Assembly: GCF_030913705.1 (NCBI RefSeq)
Contig: NZ_CP133190.1
Span: 1,984,001-2,048,000, forward strand
Origin: Anaerocolumna sp. MB42-C2
Lineage (GTDB): Bacteria; Bacillota; Clostridia; Lachnospirales; Lachnospiraceae
DNA: 64,000 nt
Direction: 5' to 3'
A program made the position numbers and the translations under genes. Positions 28,476 through 36,967 of this stretch are shown here, in pieces; the stretch's first letter is position 1, and each line of letters begins with the position of its first letter. The notes beneath the pieces were generated by a model that saw only the letters and a program-made list of their open reading frames with translations, was not told where the DNA came from and did not search any database.

Positions 28476-30041
28476 TTACTTATTTTTCATAAAGTTGACT
28501 AAAGCTGTCTTAATATCATTAACTTTTCTCAAATCGGTAAGGAAATATTCCAAACCGTTGGTATTTACCACATAATAACTGTCATCATAAGGTTTATATT
28601 GTATTTCTATCTTATTACCATCGGTTTGATGATAGGTTAAAGTCATAACAGGTTTCTGATCGGTATTACTTGTAAAATACTCTTTCGGTATATCCCGTTC
28701 CGTTGTCGGAGAGATAATTGTCTGATATAAGCTCTTAAAGTCATCTTCTCCGACCTTAGTCCCGTTAAAATAATAATTTGTATCTTCTTTCTTTTTCGAG
28801 TCGCCAGACTGGGTATCGTCCTTTGTCTGGGTATCCTCTTTTGTATCTTCCGCTTTTTCGGCAGACAAGGTATATGTTTTACCGTCGAAATTGATATCAA
28901 GTTGATTTATGGAATCCAAATTGACTAAATTAACGTAATGATCAACATTACTGTATGCATCGATGGTAATTAATTTATCCACTGCATCCGCACTCATAAT
29001 ATTTACTGCTTTGGAATCCTTAGTCTTTACATAATAATTTCCGTCTGCATCTTTTGATCCGATTAACAGGTCTAAAGTATAGTTAATTTTTGTTTTTTCT
29101 TCTTCCTTAGCATCTTTTGTATTACTGTCCGCCGTCTCGGTAGAAGCTTTATCATCCGCAGTAGCTTTATCTTTCGTATATTCTTCAAAATATTCAAGGG
29201 ATACACTGGCTGCCGGATCCTCCAGACCATACTTGCTAAGATCCACTGCATTGTAATCCACACAGGATGTAAAGGACATAGAGGAATAATTGCCTAATAA
29301 GGTATTTACTGCATCCGTATCTGCCGGAATTGTTGTTTTATATGGCTGCTTCATGGACCATTGGGTCAGACCCGCGAAATCCGCAGCTTTACTTCCGTCA
29401 TAACTAATCTCAAACCCAGGTTTGTCTTTGTTCAAAACAGTAAGATGTGTAATATTTGTTGCTGTTATGGATGGAATGCTTTCCACCGCTGTCATCTTCT
29501 CTAATGTATAGTTAAAATTATTGTATAATGCTGCTGTAAGTACGTAAACTTTCTTTTCACCATTCAATGTTCCATAATAGCCGCCGCTAATAGGCACTTC
29601 GTTGCCAAGGGTAATCGTTGTTTTCGTACCGTCTTTTGCAGTTGCAGTTGCCGTGATAGCCGGCTTATCCAGACCAAAATCGGATAACTTATCCACACCT
29701 TCTGTGATTGTTCTGGAAGAAGCTATGTCTGTAAAAGCTTTCGCCATATTTCCAGCATTGGTTTGATTAACCGGAAAAGCTTCATCTTCCGAACTCTTCC
29801 AGTTGCCGTCTTCCCCTTTAACTAGCGTCATCTCATTATCTTTATTCTTAAAATAGATGGTCTGGATAGTATCCTCATCTACCTTAGCTATGGTTTCTGT
29901 CTCTTTCGTGGAATCTTCGCTGCTGTTTGCAGCTTTTTTATCCTTATATTTTATCAGAGAAAAACAGGCTGCAATCATCAAAATCATAGCTATCAGCAAT
30001 ACAATAAGTGTTAGATTTTTCTTTTTCTTACTGCCTGCCAT
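28476..30041 (-). CDS. DUF4340-domain protein of a Gld-like ABC system
   Basis: A 521-aa protein with one N-terminal membrane helix (about 8-27) after a Lys-rich start, then an extracytoplasmic region. It has two DUF4340-like repeats (VNQTNAGNMAKAFTDIASSRTI...DFGLDKPAITATA and TTIPADTDAVNTLLGNYSSMSF...YGLEDPAASV). A low-complexity Lys/Asp/Thr segment is at about 395-420. DUF4340 proteins are commonly the last gene of GldA/GldF/GldG-like operons, as here, and their function is unknown. The start codon overlaps the GldG-like stop (TAATG), so the two are translationally coupled. Confidence 0.88.
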   Translation of the reverse strand: MAGSKKKKNLTLIVLLIAMILMIAACFSLIKYKDKKAANSSEDSTKETETIAKVDEDTIQTIYFKNKDNEMTLVKGEDGNWKSSEDEAFPVNQTNAGNMAKAFTDIASSRTITEGVDKLSDFGLDKPAITATATAKDGTKTTITLGNEVPISGGYYGTLNGEKKVYVLTAALYNNFNYTLEKMTAVESIPSITATNITHLTVLNKDKPGFEISYDGSKAADFAGLTQWSMKQPYKTTIPADTDAVNTLLGNYSSMSFTSCVDYNAVDLSKYGLEDPAASVSLEYFEEYTKDKATADDKASTETADSNTKDAKEEEKTKINYTLDLLIGSKDADGNYYVKTKDSKAVNIMSADAVDKLITIDAYSNVDHYVNLVNLDSINQLDINFDGKTYTLSAEKAEDTKEDTQTKDDTQSGDSKKKEDTNYYFNGTKVGEDDFKSLYQTIISPTTERDIPKEYFTSNTDQKPVMTLTYHQTDGNKIEIQYKPYDDSYYVVNTNGLEYFLTDLRKVNDIKTALVNFMKNK

Positions 30042-31681
30042 TATTTTTTCCTCCTTCTGATGCAGATATAACCGCCAAAAGCCAATACAAATACCGGAAT
30101 TACAACCACAATAACGATTGCCCAGAAATTAACCTGTGCCGCATTCATGGTTAAATACTGCTGAGTCACACTTCTTGTACGTATCGCCAAATTGCTTTCT
30201 TTATCAGCAACAAAGTTAATGGAATTTAACATTAAATCCAGATTGCCGATAGACGGATAAGACATCATACTCTCATCAATGAGTAAAGAAGAACCGAGAA
30301 CAACTAATTTAGATTCTACTCCATTATATTTTTCTGTTATTGCTACACCAAGGTTAAATGGTCCGTCAATATCTCCGCTCTGTTTTTCCACCGTATTGGA
30401 TTTCACATCAATTTTAGAGTAAGCAGAATCAGAGGTTGTAAGTAACGGGTCAATCTGTGTAGTACTTCTCTTAGAATCAAGTACTTGTATACCAATTGCA
30501 GATGGTGCGACGATAGATGCTTTACCGGAGATAATGGAGGAAGTTATGTCATGGCTTTTCATACTTGGTACAAGATTATTAACATATTGGCCCATATAAT
30601 AACCTTGTTCTTTTTCCAACACAATACCTTTAACAAAACTAATGCCGTAGTAATTCATCAGGCTGTTGAAATTATCCAGACCCTCCGCAGCATAATCTGC
30701 TAAAATAATAGCGTCCCCGCCCTTGGCCAGATAATCTTTTATCATAGCTACTTCATCCTTAGTATAATCCTTTTGAGGTGCATTAATAAACAGGATGGAG
30801 CAATCGTCCGGTATACTCTTTACCGTTAAGGTAGATAAAGTATTCGTAGTTACATTTACCTTGGCAAAAGAAGAGGCCAGTGTATCACCGATAGCTGTTT
30901 CACCATGACCCTGTACCATATACATAACTGGTAAGTCTTTTGTTGTAACATACTGTAATGCGGAAGTTATCTGACCCTCCACATCAATACCGGTTACATT
31001 GGTCTGATAGGTCTGATAATCAATTTCTGTCTTATACATATCGGAATTAGCCACATATTTTGCTCTTTTGTTCACATTGTTAACAACTAATACACTATTA
31101 TCGGCTAATTTTTCATCCGTATAATCAGAAGCAAAATTCGGATATAAAACCGGATCTTTATATTCTATTTTTATCTTGTCTGACAGAGCATCATATTTAT
31201 TAACTATTTCCTTAAATGTTTTATCTTCAGAACCGGTTTGTGCAATATAATAGATGGTAATATCATCCTTTAATTCTTTTACAAAATCTTTTGTTGTATC
31301 TGTAAGTGTATACATGCCTTCCTTGCTTACATCAATCTTAAGGCCTAATTCGGTTACAAAAATATTTACTACAAGTATCATTATAATAACAATAGCAGAT
31401 ATTGTAGTTGCATAAGCTCCGCCTTTAAATTTTCTGGATGTAAAGGATGCTTTGATTTTGGTAGTTATACTTTCTTTTTTTACTGTTCCCTGAATCTCAT
31501 CCTGATTTTCTTCTTCGGCCTGGATGGTATCTTCCTGATTAAATTCGTCCTGGCTAAAATCATCCTGATCTATATCGTTCTGGCTTATTTCATCCTGATT
31601 GAAATCTTCTGGATTTAAGTTATCCGGATTTAAATTATCTTGATTTAAATTATCTTGATTTGTATTATTTAAGTCTTTCAC
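30041..31681 (-). CDS. GldG-like ABC transporter auxiliary protein
   Basis: A GTG at 31681 is the best start: it follows GGGAGAG at 6 nt, while an ATG at 31708 would overlap the upstream permease. The product (546 aa) has a tandem Asn/Gln/Asp-rich cytoplasmic N-terminus of 5-residue units (NQDNL, NPDNL, NQDEI). A membrane helix (about residues 85-110), a large extracytoplasmic GldG/IFT52-like domain (ITIYYIAQTGSEDKTF, MVQGHGETAIG, DAIILADYA) and a C-terminal helix follow. GldG-type proteins form a complex with the ABC permease; in Bacteroidetes they support gliding, while in Firmicutes the substrate is unknown. Confidence 0.88.
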   Translation of the reverse strand: MKDLNNTNQDNLNQDNLNPDNLNPEDFNQDEISQNDIDQDDFSQDEFNQEDTIQAEEENQDEIQGTVKKESITTKIKASFTSRKFKGGAYATTISAIVIIMILVVNIFVTELGLKIDVSKEGMYTLTDTTKDFVKELKDDITIYYIAQTGSEDKTFKEIVNKYDALSDKIKIEYKDPVLYPNFASDYTDEKLADNSVLVVNNVNKRAKYVANSDMYKTEIDYQTYQTNVTGIDVEGQITSALQYVTTKDLPVMYMVQGHGETAIGDTLASSFAKVNVTTNTLSTLTVKSIPDDCSILFINAPQKDYTKDEVAMIKDYLAKGGDAIILADYAAEGLDNFNSLMNYYGISFVKGIVLEKEQGYYMGQYVNNLVPSMKSHDITSSIISGKASIVAPSAIGIQVLDSKRSTTQIDPLLTTSDSAYSKIDVKSNTVEKQSGDIDGPFNLGVAITEKYNGVESKLVVLGSSLLIDESMMSYPSIGNLDLMLNSINFVADKESNLAIRTRSVTQQYLTMNAAQVNFWAIVIVVVIPVFVLAFGGYICIRRRKK

Positions 31682-31698
31682 CTTATTCTCTCCCTTCC

Positions 31699-32562
31699 TT
31701 AACTCCATCTGCGTTTCTTAATTGCCTGTACCGTCAAGAACTGGAACAGGAATACAATACTGATAAAATAAACTGCGGAGGATAAATCCAATACACCCTT
31801 TGTATAATTATCAAATCTTGCAATAACAGAAAACCAGTTAAATACTTTAGATACCAAACCGTCAAATAAGGTTGGTTTAAGTAAATATATAACGGTGAGA
31901 GCGATTTCTGCCACAATACCTACAGACAGAGATACTGTGAGATTATGCATCATAACATAGGCAATCCAGCAAATCAGAATCAGAATAATGGAGAAGATAA
32001 TCCATGCGGATTTATTATCTTTCGGTAACAGATTAACAAGGCTGTCCATTAAAGCCGTGATTAAGATTACAACAAACGATACTACTGCGGCGACTACCTG
32101 GCTTTCGGTTAAAGCCGAGATAAATAAACCGATTGCTATATAAGCTGCCCCCAATAAGGAAAACCCTAAGATAGAACCATAAGCAACCTTTAAGGATAAG
32201 GAACCGAATTGCAATAAAATCAACGGGTAAAGACATACGATTCCCATTACTATTAAAAATATGGTAAGTACTGCAAAAAACTTACCGGCTATTATTTTTC
32301 CTACTGATAAAGGCGAAGTAAACAGTAACTGATCTGTTTTCTGTTTCTTCTCTTCTGCCATAAGACGCATGGTTAAAATCGGTACCAATAAAACAAATAT
32401 AAAGGAAACTCCGGATAATACATATTCAAAATTAGCATAAAGCTGAATCATATTATAAATAACATAATATATACCGATAATTACTAAAAAGAACGCGATA
32501 AATACATATCCGGTCATTGATGTAAAATAAGATTTTAACTCTTTTTTATATATTGCCAGCAT
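31699..32562 (-). CDS. ABC-2 type permease (GldF-like)
   Basis: A 287-aa permease with about six helices, opening MLAIYKKELKSYFTSMTGYVFIAFF, with the conserved LTMRLMAEEKKQKTDQLLFTSPLS loop typical of GldF-like/NosY-type permeases. It lies 2 nt after the ATPase and directly before the GldG-like gene, so it is the membrane channel of this four-gene operon. Substrate unknown. Confidence 0.92.
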   Translation of the reverse strand: MLAIYKKELKSYFTSMTGYVFIAFFLVIIGIYYVIYNMIQLYANFEYVLSGVSFIFVLLVPILTMRLMAEEKKQKTDQLLFTSPLSVGKIIAGKFFAVLTIFLIVMGIVCLYPLILLQFGSLSLKVAYGSILGFSLLGAAYIAIGLFISALTESQVVAAVVSFVVILITALMDSLVNLLPKDNKSAWIIFSIILILICWIAYVMMHNLTVSLSVGIVAEIALTVIYLLKPTLFDGLVSKVFNWFSVIARFDNYTKGVLDLSSAVYFISIVFLFQFLTVQAIKKRRWS

Positions 32563-32564
32563 CT

Positions 32565-33623
32565 TTAATTTTCCTCCTCATGATCCGTTTCTTGATTCTG
32601 CCCTGTCACCGGGCCCGCTTGACTGACAGCCTCATTATTCGATGGATATAATTTCCGTCTTCCAAGACCTTTGGCTTGTTTTCCCTTACCTTTTGTCTGG
32701 GTTACCTCAAGGAAGATATCTTCCAGAGACATATTTGAGGATTGCATATTTAAGATTGGACATCTTGCATCACTTAAGGCATAAAACACTGCTTCACGTA
32801 TATCATCATCTTCTTTACAGTAAGCAGTTAATTTGATTATGCCGTCTTTCGTTCTGGATTCATAATCGATTTTTGTTATTTCCGCTATGTTTTCCAGAGC
32901 TGCTTTTATCTTATCTTTTGTGCCTTTAATCTGAAGATGTAATCCGTTGGAGCCGCCGATGTGTTTGGATAGATTATCCGGCGTATCGCTGACAATTAAT
33001 TTACCTTTATTAATAATCAAAACGGTGTCACAGATTGCACTAACTTCCGATAAAATATGGGAACTTAATATAATGGTATGATCTTTACTTAGTTTCTTTA
33101 TTAAATCCCTGATTTCAATTATCTGCATCGGATCTAAACCTACGGTAGGCTCGTCTAATATTAAGACATCGGGAAAACCAATGATGGCCTGAGCCAGACC
33201 TACCCTTTGTTTATAACCTTTTGATAATTGCTTGATCAAGCGGTCGGATACATCCGTAATTTTTGCCATACCCATGATCTTTGCTATCATTTTGCTTTTT
33301 TCCGATCTTTTAACCATTTTAAGGTCAGCAACAAAATTAAGATATTCTCTTACGGTCATATCGGGATATAACGGGGGTAATTCCGGTAAATAGCCAATCC
33401 GTTTCTTGGCTTCCTCCGGCTCATCAAAGATATCGTGTCCATCAATTACTACTGACCCTTCAGTTGCCGATATATAACCTGTGATAATATTCATAGTTGT
33501 GGACTTTCCCGCCCCATTTGGCCCTAAAAAGCCAAGTATCTGACCTTTTTCAACCGTAAAGCTTAAATTATTTACTGCTAGATGGTCCCCATACTTTTTG
33601 ACTAAATTCTTAACTTCTATCAA
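32565..33623 (-). CDS. ABC transporter ATPase (GldA-like)
   Basis: A 352-aa nucleotide-binding protein with Walker A GPNGAGKS, signature LSKGYKQRVGL, Walker B VLILDEPTVGLDP and the H-loop ILSSHIL. A C-terminal extension (about 225-352) ends in a charged tail. It is the first gene of the operon ATPase-permease-GldG-DUF4340. The start is TTG at 33623, preceded by AGGAGG at 8 nt. A perfect 16-bp inverted repeat about 60 nt upstream probably covers the promoter. Confidence 0.95.
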   Translation of the reverse strand: MIEVKNLVKKYGDHLAVNNLSFTVEKGQILGFLGPNGAGKSTTMNIITGYISATEGSVVIDGHDIFDEPEEAKKRIGYLPELPPLYPDMTVREYLNFVADLKMVKRSEKSKMIAKIMGMAKITDVSDRLIKQLSKGYKQRVGLAQAIIGFPDVLILDEPTVGLDPMQIIEIRDLIKKLSKDHTIILSSHILSEVSAICDTVLIINKGKLIVSDTPDNLSKHIGGSNGLHLQIKGTKDKIKAALENIAEITKIDYESRTKDGIIKLTAYCKEDDDIREAVFYALSDARCPILNMQSSNMSLEDIFLEVTQTKGKGKQAKGLGRRKLYPSNNEAVSQAGPVTGQNQETDHEEEN

Positions 33624-33682
33624 GACATTCTCCTCCTTAAATAAATTTGGCCTCTAACAAGAATATGGTACTCTTATAATGC

Positions 33683-33731
33683 GAAAAATTTGTGAACAAT
33701 TATATAAAAATAAACTGTTCACAAATTTTTC
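33683..33731 (-). promoter_or_regulatory. Perfect 16-bp inverted repeat, operator candidate for the ABC operon
   Basis: Arms 33683-33698 and 33716-33731 (core TTTGTGAACA / TGTTCACAAA) flank 17 nt containing TATAAT on the minus strand. The repeat would straddle the -10 region, the usual geometry for a dimeric repressor site. No regulator gene is encoded in this operon. A terminator role is unlikely because it precedes the operon. Confidence 0.6.
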
Positions 33732-33971
33732 ACAATTATTCCAATTAAATTATAAGTCAGACACCTGATAAAATCAATGACAGATAGATAATTCCATTTG
33801 TACCATGCGGGATATATTGTATGCATAAACCTCCTGCTTAGATTAGAAATTTTCTTAAGTTTATTTTTCGGGTTTTTCTGTTCTTTTTAACTTAGATAAT
33901 CTTTAGCCGATTTTCCATTATTCGCTTATGTAAAAAAGTTATCGTTTATGATTGGTTTCAAACATACATAA

Positions 33972-34073
33972 TTATCTTCTACGCTTATTACTTCTGTTAT
34001 CGATAAAAGTAAGCATTGCAAGCAATATCATGCCGAATTGAAGCATTAAGAATAATGAATCATAAGTAACCAT
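33972..34073 (-). CDS. Holin-like type I toxin peptide (TxpA/BsrG-like family)
   Basis: A 33-aa open frame with sequence MVTYDSLFLMLQFGM, a single hydrophobic helix (about 6-23), then a basic tail NRSNKRRR. This matches the putative holin-like toxin family: starts M-x-T-x-x-S-L, one helix, short charged end. Members such as TxpA and BsrG are membrane toxins repressed by an antisense RNA. The ribosome-binding stretch GAGGGGTGGTGATGCT before the ATG is also typical of the family. It follows a 47-codon frame by 35 nt on the same transcript. An antisense RNA from the plus strand is expected, but I found only a weak promoter candidate near 33817-33845. Confidence 0.8.
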   Translation of the reverse strand: MVTYDSLFLMLQFGMILLAMLTFIDNRSNKRRR

Positions 34074-34108
34074 AGCATCACCACCCCTCATGGGTTAGCC
34101 AGGCTGAC

Positions 34109-34252
34109 TTAAAAAATTCCTAATGCTTGTACCAAGGCAGTTAAATCTTTGTTTTCCTCCATTGATGTGCAAGCGGTGTCCTTTAATAAGCCTGCCGTTT
34201 GATAAGCCCATTTTGCTACTGATTTCCATACCTTTTCCTGAACATTTTTCAT
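34109..34252 (-). CDS. Unrecognised 47-aa small protein upstream of the holin-like toxin
   Basis: An ATG at 34252 is preceded by a perfect AAAGGAGG at 8 nt and a good promoter (34320-34347), so translation is likely. The peptide (MKNVQEKVWKSVAKWAYQTA...TALVQALGIF) is amphipathic with one Cys and no signal peptide. I do not recognise it. It shares a transcript with the toxin at 33972-34073; a short hairpin (GTCAGCC...GGCTAAC) sits between its stop and the toxin ribosome-binding site. It could be a toxin partner, a leader peptide coupling translation, or an independent small protein. Confidence 0.65.
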   Translation of the reverse strand: MKNVQEKVWKSVAKWAYQTAGLLKDTACTSMEENKDLTALVQALGIF

Positions 34253-34319
34253 TTCGAAATCCTCCTTTAGAAAGTTTACGGTTAATAGTTACTGTAACAA
34301 ATTGCTTATTACATTATCT

Positions 34320-34347
34320 ATTATAGCTCAATGCTAATTTTTTACAA
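34320..34347 (-). promoter_or_regulatory. Promoter of the small-ORF/toxin unit
   Basis: -35 TTGTAA (34342-34347) and consensus -10 TATAAT (34320-34325), spacer 16 nt, about 68 nt upstream of the 47-codon frame. Confidence 0.65.
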
Positions 34348-34465
34348 TAGTACTTGCACATTCTACATGTTTTTTGCCTAATATACATAAAATGTGTCTT
34401 TTTTATGGCAAATGTCAGCTTAATGATGTATAACTTTTATTTCCCATAAATTAACCGTTATAAGC

Positions 34466-34512
34466 TAAAAAGGGCTGATGCATAATTAATGAAAAATATG
34501 CTACAGCCCTTC
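34466..34512 (-). terminator. dapB terminator
   Basis: AAGGGCTG[T]AGCATA ... TATGCATCAGCCCTT stem followed by TTTAGC on the minus strand, 9 nt after dapB. Confidence 0.8.
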
Positions 34513-34520
34513 ACTTTTAT

Positions 34521-35276
34521 TTAATCGATTGCATCACTCATATCATACAAACCCGGTACCTTATCCGCTAAAAATTTCGCAGCATGAATTGCCCCTTTTG
34601 CAAATATAGCTCTGGAATAAGCGGTATGTTTGATTTCTATTACTTCATCCAAACCTGCAAAGATCACTTCGTGTTCGCCGATAATTGTTCCGCCCCTGAC
34701 AGCTGAGATACCAATTTCTTTTTTTTCTCTCTTTTTACGTTCCCCGGAGCGGTCAAATTTATAATTATATTCCTGATTCAATACCTGATTCATGACATCG
34801 GCTAAAGCCAAAGCGGTACCGGAGGGTGCATCCAGTTTTTGATTATGATGTTTTTCTACTATTTCTATATCAAAATCCGCCGAAGCTAAAACCTGTGCCG
34901 CGGTCTTTAATAATTTCATCACAGTATTAACGCCCACAGACATATTTGCCGATCTTAATATGGCAATATTCTGTGAAGCTTTTTCAACCATCGCAAGATC
35001 CTCTTCCGATAATCCCGTTGTACACAATACAACGGGCAATTGATTCTTTTCTGCAAATGCAAACATTTCGTCCAGCTTTTGCGGAGAAGAGAAGTCAATA
35101 ATTACGTCTGCAATTACAGTACAGGCAGAAAAAGAAGTAAATACAGGATAACCGTTACCGGTTGATTCATGTAAATCAATACCTGCCGCAATAACTGCCT
35201 GTTTATCAGATTCAAGAAGTTTTGTTATCTCCTGGCCCATTCTGCCATTGCAGCCGCGTAATATTATTCTTGTCAT
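34521..35276 (-). CDS. dapB: 4-hydroxy-tetrahydrodipicolinate reductase
   Basis: NAD(P)H-dependent reduction in the diaminopimelate/lysine pathway. The 251-aa product has the N-terminal nucleotide motif RGCNGRMGQ, the catalytic HH in VEKHHNQKLDAPSGTA, and RGGTIIGEHEV. It follows dapA by 66 nt, within the unit controlled by the lysine riboswitch. ATG 35276 after AGGAGGATAAA. Complete. Confidence 0.96.
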   Translation of the reverse strand: MTRIILRGCNGRMGQEITKLLESDKQAVIAAGIDLHESTGNGYPVFTSFSACTVIADVIIDFSSPQKLDEMFAFAEKNQLPVVLCTTGLSEEDLAMVEKASQNIAILRSANMSVGVNTVMKLLKTAAQVLASADFDIEIVEKHHNQKLDAPSGTALALADVMNQVLNQEYNYKFDRSGERKKREKKEIGISAVRGGTIIGEHEVIFAGLDEVIEIKHTAYSRAIFAKGAIHAAKFLADKVPGLYDMSDAID

Positions 35277-35342
35277 TTTATCCTCCTAGTAACTATTATC
35301 TCATGGCACTTATTAATATTCTTACTTAACCTTATATTCATC

Positions 35343-36233
35343 TTAAACAATCTTAAGGCCGCTCTCTTTCATGGCTTTTATTAGCTTTTCTACGTTTTCA
35401 GGTTCCATATCCGTTAGAGGTTTTCTTAAACCTCCTACTTCAAATCCCATAAGATTTAATGCTTTTTTAATCGGTATCGGATTAACTTCGCAAAACAGGG
35501 CATCAATTAACGGTATGTAATTTAACTGCTGTTCACAACTTAATTTTACATTCCCATTTAAATAGTTTGCAACGATATCATGAGTTTCCTTAGGTACTAT
35601 ATTAGAAAGTACAGAAATCACACCAATTCCTCCTAAGGATAGTAACGGTACTATCTGATCGTCATTACCGGAATATAAATCAATGTCTCCCTGGGTTAGA
35701 TGCATCAGGCTTGCTACCTGCGATATGTTTCCACTGGCTTCTTTAATTCCTACAATGTTATCCACATCTTTTACCAGCCCTGCTGCTGTTTTGGGAAGAA
35801 GGTTACATCCCGTCCTGCCGGGTACATTATAGAGAATAATCGGAATATTCACTTCCTTTGCTATATCAGTGAAATGTTCTTTTAATCCTCTCTGCGTAGC
35901 TTTATTATAATAAGGTGTAACCAGTAAAAGTCCGTCTGCCCCATATTTTTCAGCTTCCGTTGAAAGATATATGGCTGTATCCGTACTATTGGATCCGGTT
36001 CCCGCTATAACCGGTATTCTTTTATTTACTTTATCTACGGTATACCTAATACATTCCAAATGTTCTTCATGGGTCAAAGTGGATGCTTCACCGGTCGTTC
36101 CGCATATTACAATACTGTCAGTTCCATGTTCAATCTGATAATCCAGCAATTCTCCCAGCTTATCATAATTTACTTCCAGATTTTCTTTAAATGGTGTTAC
36201 AATTGCAACACCGGCTCCTTTAAATATTGCCAT
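35343..36233 (-). CDS. dapA: 4-hydroxy-tetrahydrodipicolinate synthase
   Basis: Condenses pyruvate with aspartate semialdehyde, first committed step of lysine/diaminopimelate synthesis. The 296-aa product has GTTGEASTL, ILYNVPGRTG (catalytic Tyr) and IVGIKEASG (Schiff-base Lys). The start at 36233 follows GGAGGTGCTGTT. The 5' leader of about 480 nt contains the lysine riboswitch, a palindrome and copy B of the dispersed repeat; dapB follows. Confidence 0.97.
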   Translation of the reverse strand: MAIFKGAGVAIVTPFKENLEVNYDKLGELLDYQIEHGTDSIVICGTTGEASTLTHEEHLECIRYTVDKVNKRIPVIAGTGSNSTDTAIYLSTEAEKYGADGLLLVTPYYNKATQRGLKEHFTDIAKEVNIPIILYNVPGRTGCNLLPKTAAGLVKDVDNIVGIKEASGNISQVASLMHLTQGDIDLYSGNDDQIVPLLSLGGIGVISVLSNIVPKETHDIVANYLNGNVKLSCEQQLNYIPLIDALFCEVNPIPIKKALNLMGFEVGGLRKPLTDMEPENVEKLIKAMKESGLKIV

Positions 36234-36264
36234 AACAGCACCTCCTAATTTTTTTGCATAAAAG

Positions 36265-36346
36265 GAGTCTGGTTTACCAGACTCTGGCGCTGACGCGCTG
36301 TCACTTTAGTGACAATCTACCTCTGACGCGTCATGCGCATCCTGCC
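36265..36346 (+). repeat. Dispersed structured repeat, copy B, inside the dapA leader
   Basis: An 82-nt element homologous to copy A (25629-25709). The hairpins GAGTCTGG/CCAGACTC and TGTCAC/GTGACA are kept, and the paired GCGCTGACGCG...CGCGTCATGCGC segment shows compensating changes relative to copy A. It lies between the riboswitch terminator and the dapA ribosome-binding site, read antisense to its + orientation. Confidence 0.8.
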
Positions 36347-36354
36347 CGTTAGGG

Positions 36355-36401
36355 TTTTTATTTCATAGGGAAGTTCTAAGAACTTTCCTATGAAATAAAA
36401 A
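36355..36401 (-). repeat. 22-bp palindrome directly after the lysine riboswitch terminator
   Basis: Arms TTTTTATTTCATAGG (36355-36369) and CCTATGAAATAAAAA (36387-36401) plus inner AAGTTC-TAA-GAACTT. The outer arm contains most of the terminator U-tract. It has the same layout as the element at 22141-22187. Confidence 0.7.
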
Positions 36402-36665
36402 AAGCCGACTTAAGAGTCGACACTAAAGAATTTTCCTGTAACGCCCAATTCTTCAACTACAAATAGCAGTGTGCAAAATTAATGGCTTACATTCTTTAGG
36501 CAGCACTCCATCAATAAAATGATGACAGTCATATAGTTCTTAACCATATGCCCAACTAAGGCACTGCAGTTCTGCCTTAATTTCGGCATCTTTTCCTTTC
36601 CACAGCTTTCGTATATGTCTGCCATATCCAGCTATGTACTCTTAAAAAATGCGCCTCTACCAAAA
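36397..36665 (-). promoter_or_regulatory. Lysine riboswitch (L box) controlling dapA-dapB
   Basis: The minus strand carries the characteristic conserved blocks in order: GGTAGAGGCGC and AAGAGTA (start), GGAAAGG...GATGCCGAA, GTTGGGCATATGGTTAAGAAC, ATGACTGTCA and GGAGTGCTGCC (aptamer about 36497-36665). The expression platform ends in a GTCGACT/AGTCGGC hairpin with a T7 tract (36397-36421). Lysine binding is expected to favour termination and so shut off dapA. Confidence 0.95.
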
Positions 36666-36715
36666 AATCATCTATTCAATTTTATTTAAAGCTTCTACCA
36701 TAATTCTTTTAACAC

Positions 36716-36744
36716 ATATTATCATTACCTTTATTGCTTGTCAA
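36716..36744 (-). promoter_or_regulatory. Promoter of the lysine riboswitch
   Basis: Perfect -35 TTGACA and -10 TAATAT with a 17-nt spacer, about 45 nt upstream of the aptamer. Confidence 0.8.
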
Positions 36745-36967
36745 TATGAATTTTAGATAAAACATGATTATTATACTCAGACTTTGAGCAAAGCTGAGGT
36801 TTGATTATACTTATTCAATTTGGAATTAATTAATCAATATCTTTATTTTCTACATATGAAATAAAGATTTATTTACTTTATCTTAATCAATCTTAAGGTT
36901 TTCAAAATGGTTATTATTCTGTTATTTTGCTAAAATTTATTTAACGAAATAGAAAAGAGGTGCTATT

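Noticed and set aside
33683..33731. Terminator interpretation of the inverted repeat
   Set aside because: It lies upstream of a promoterless operon start and contains a -10 box, so an operator is more likely.
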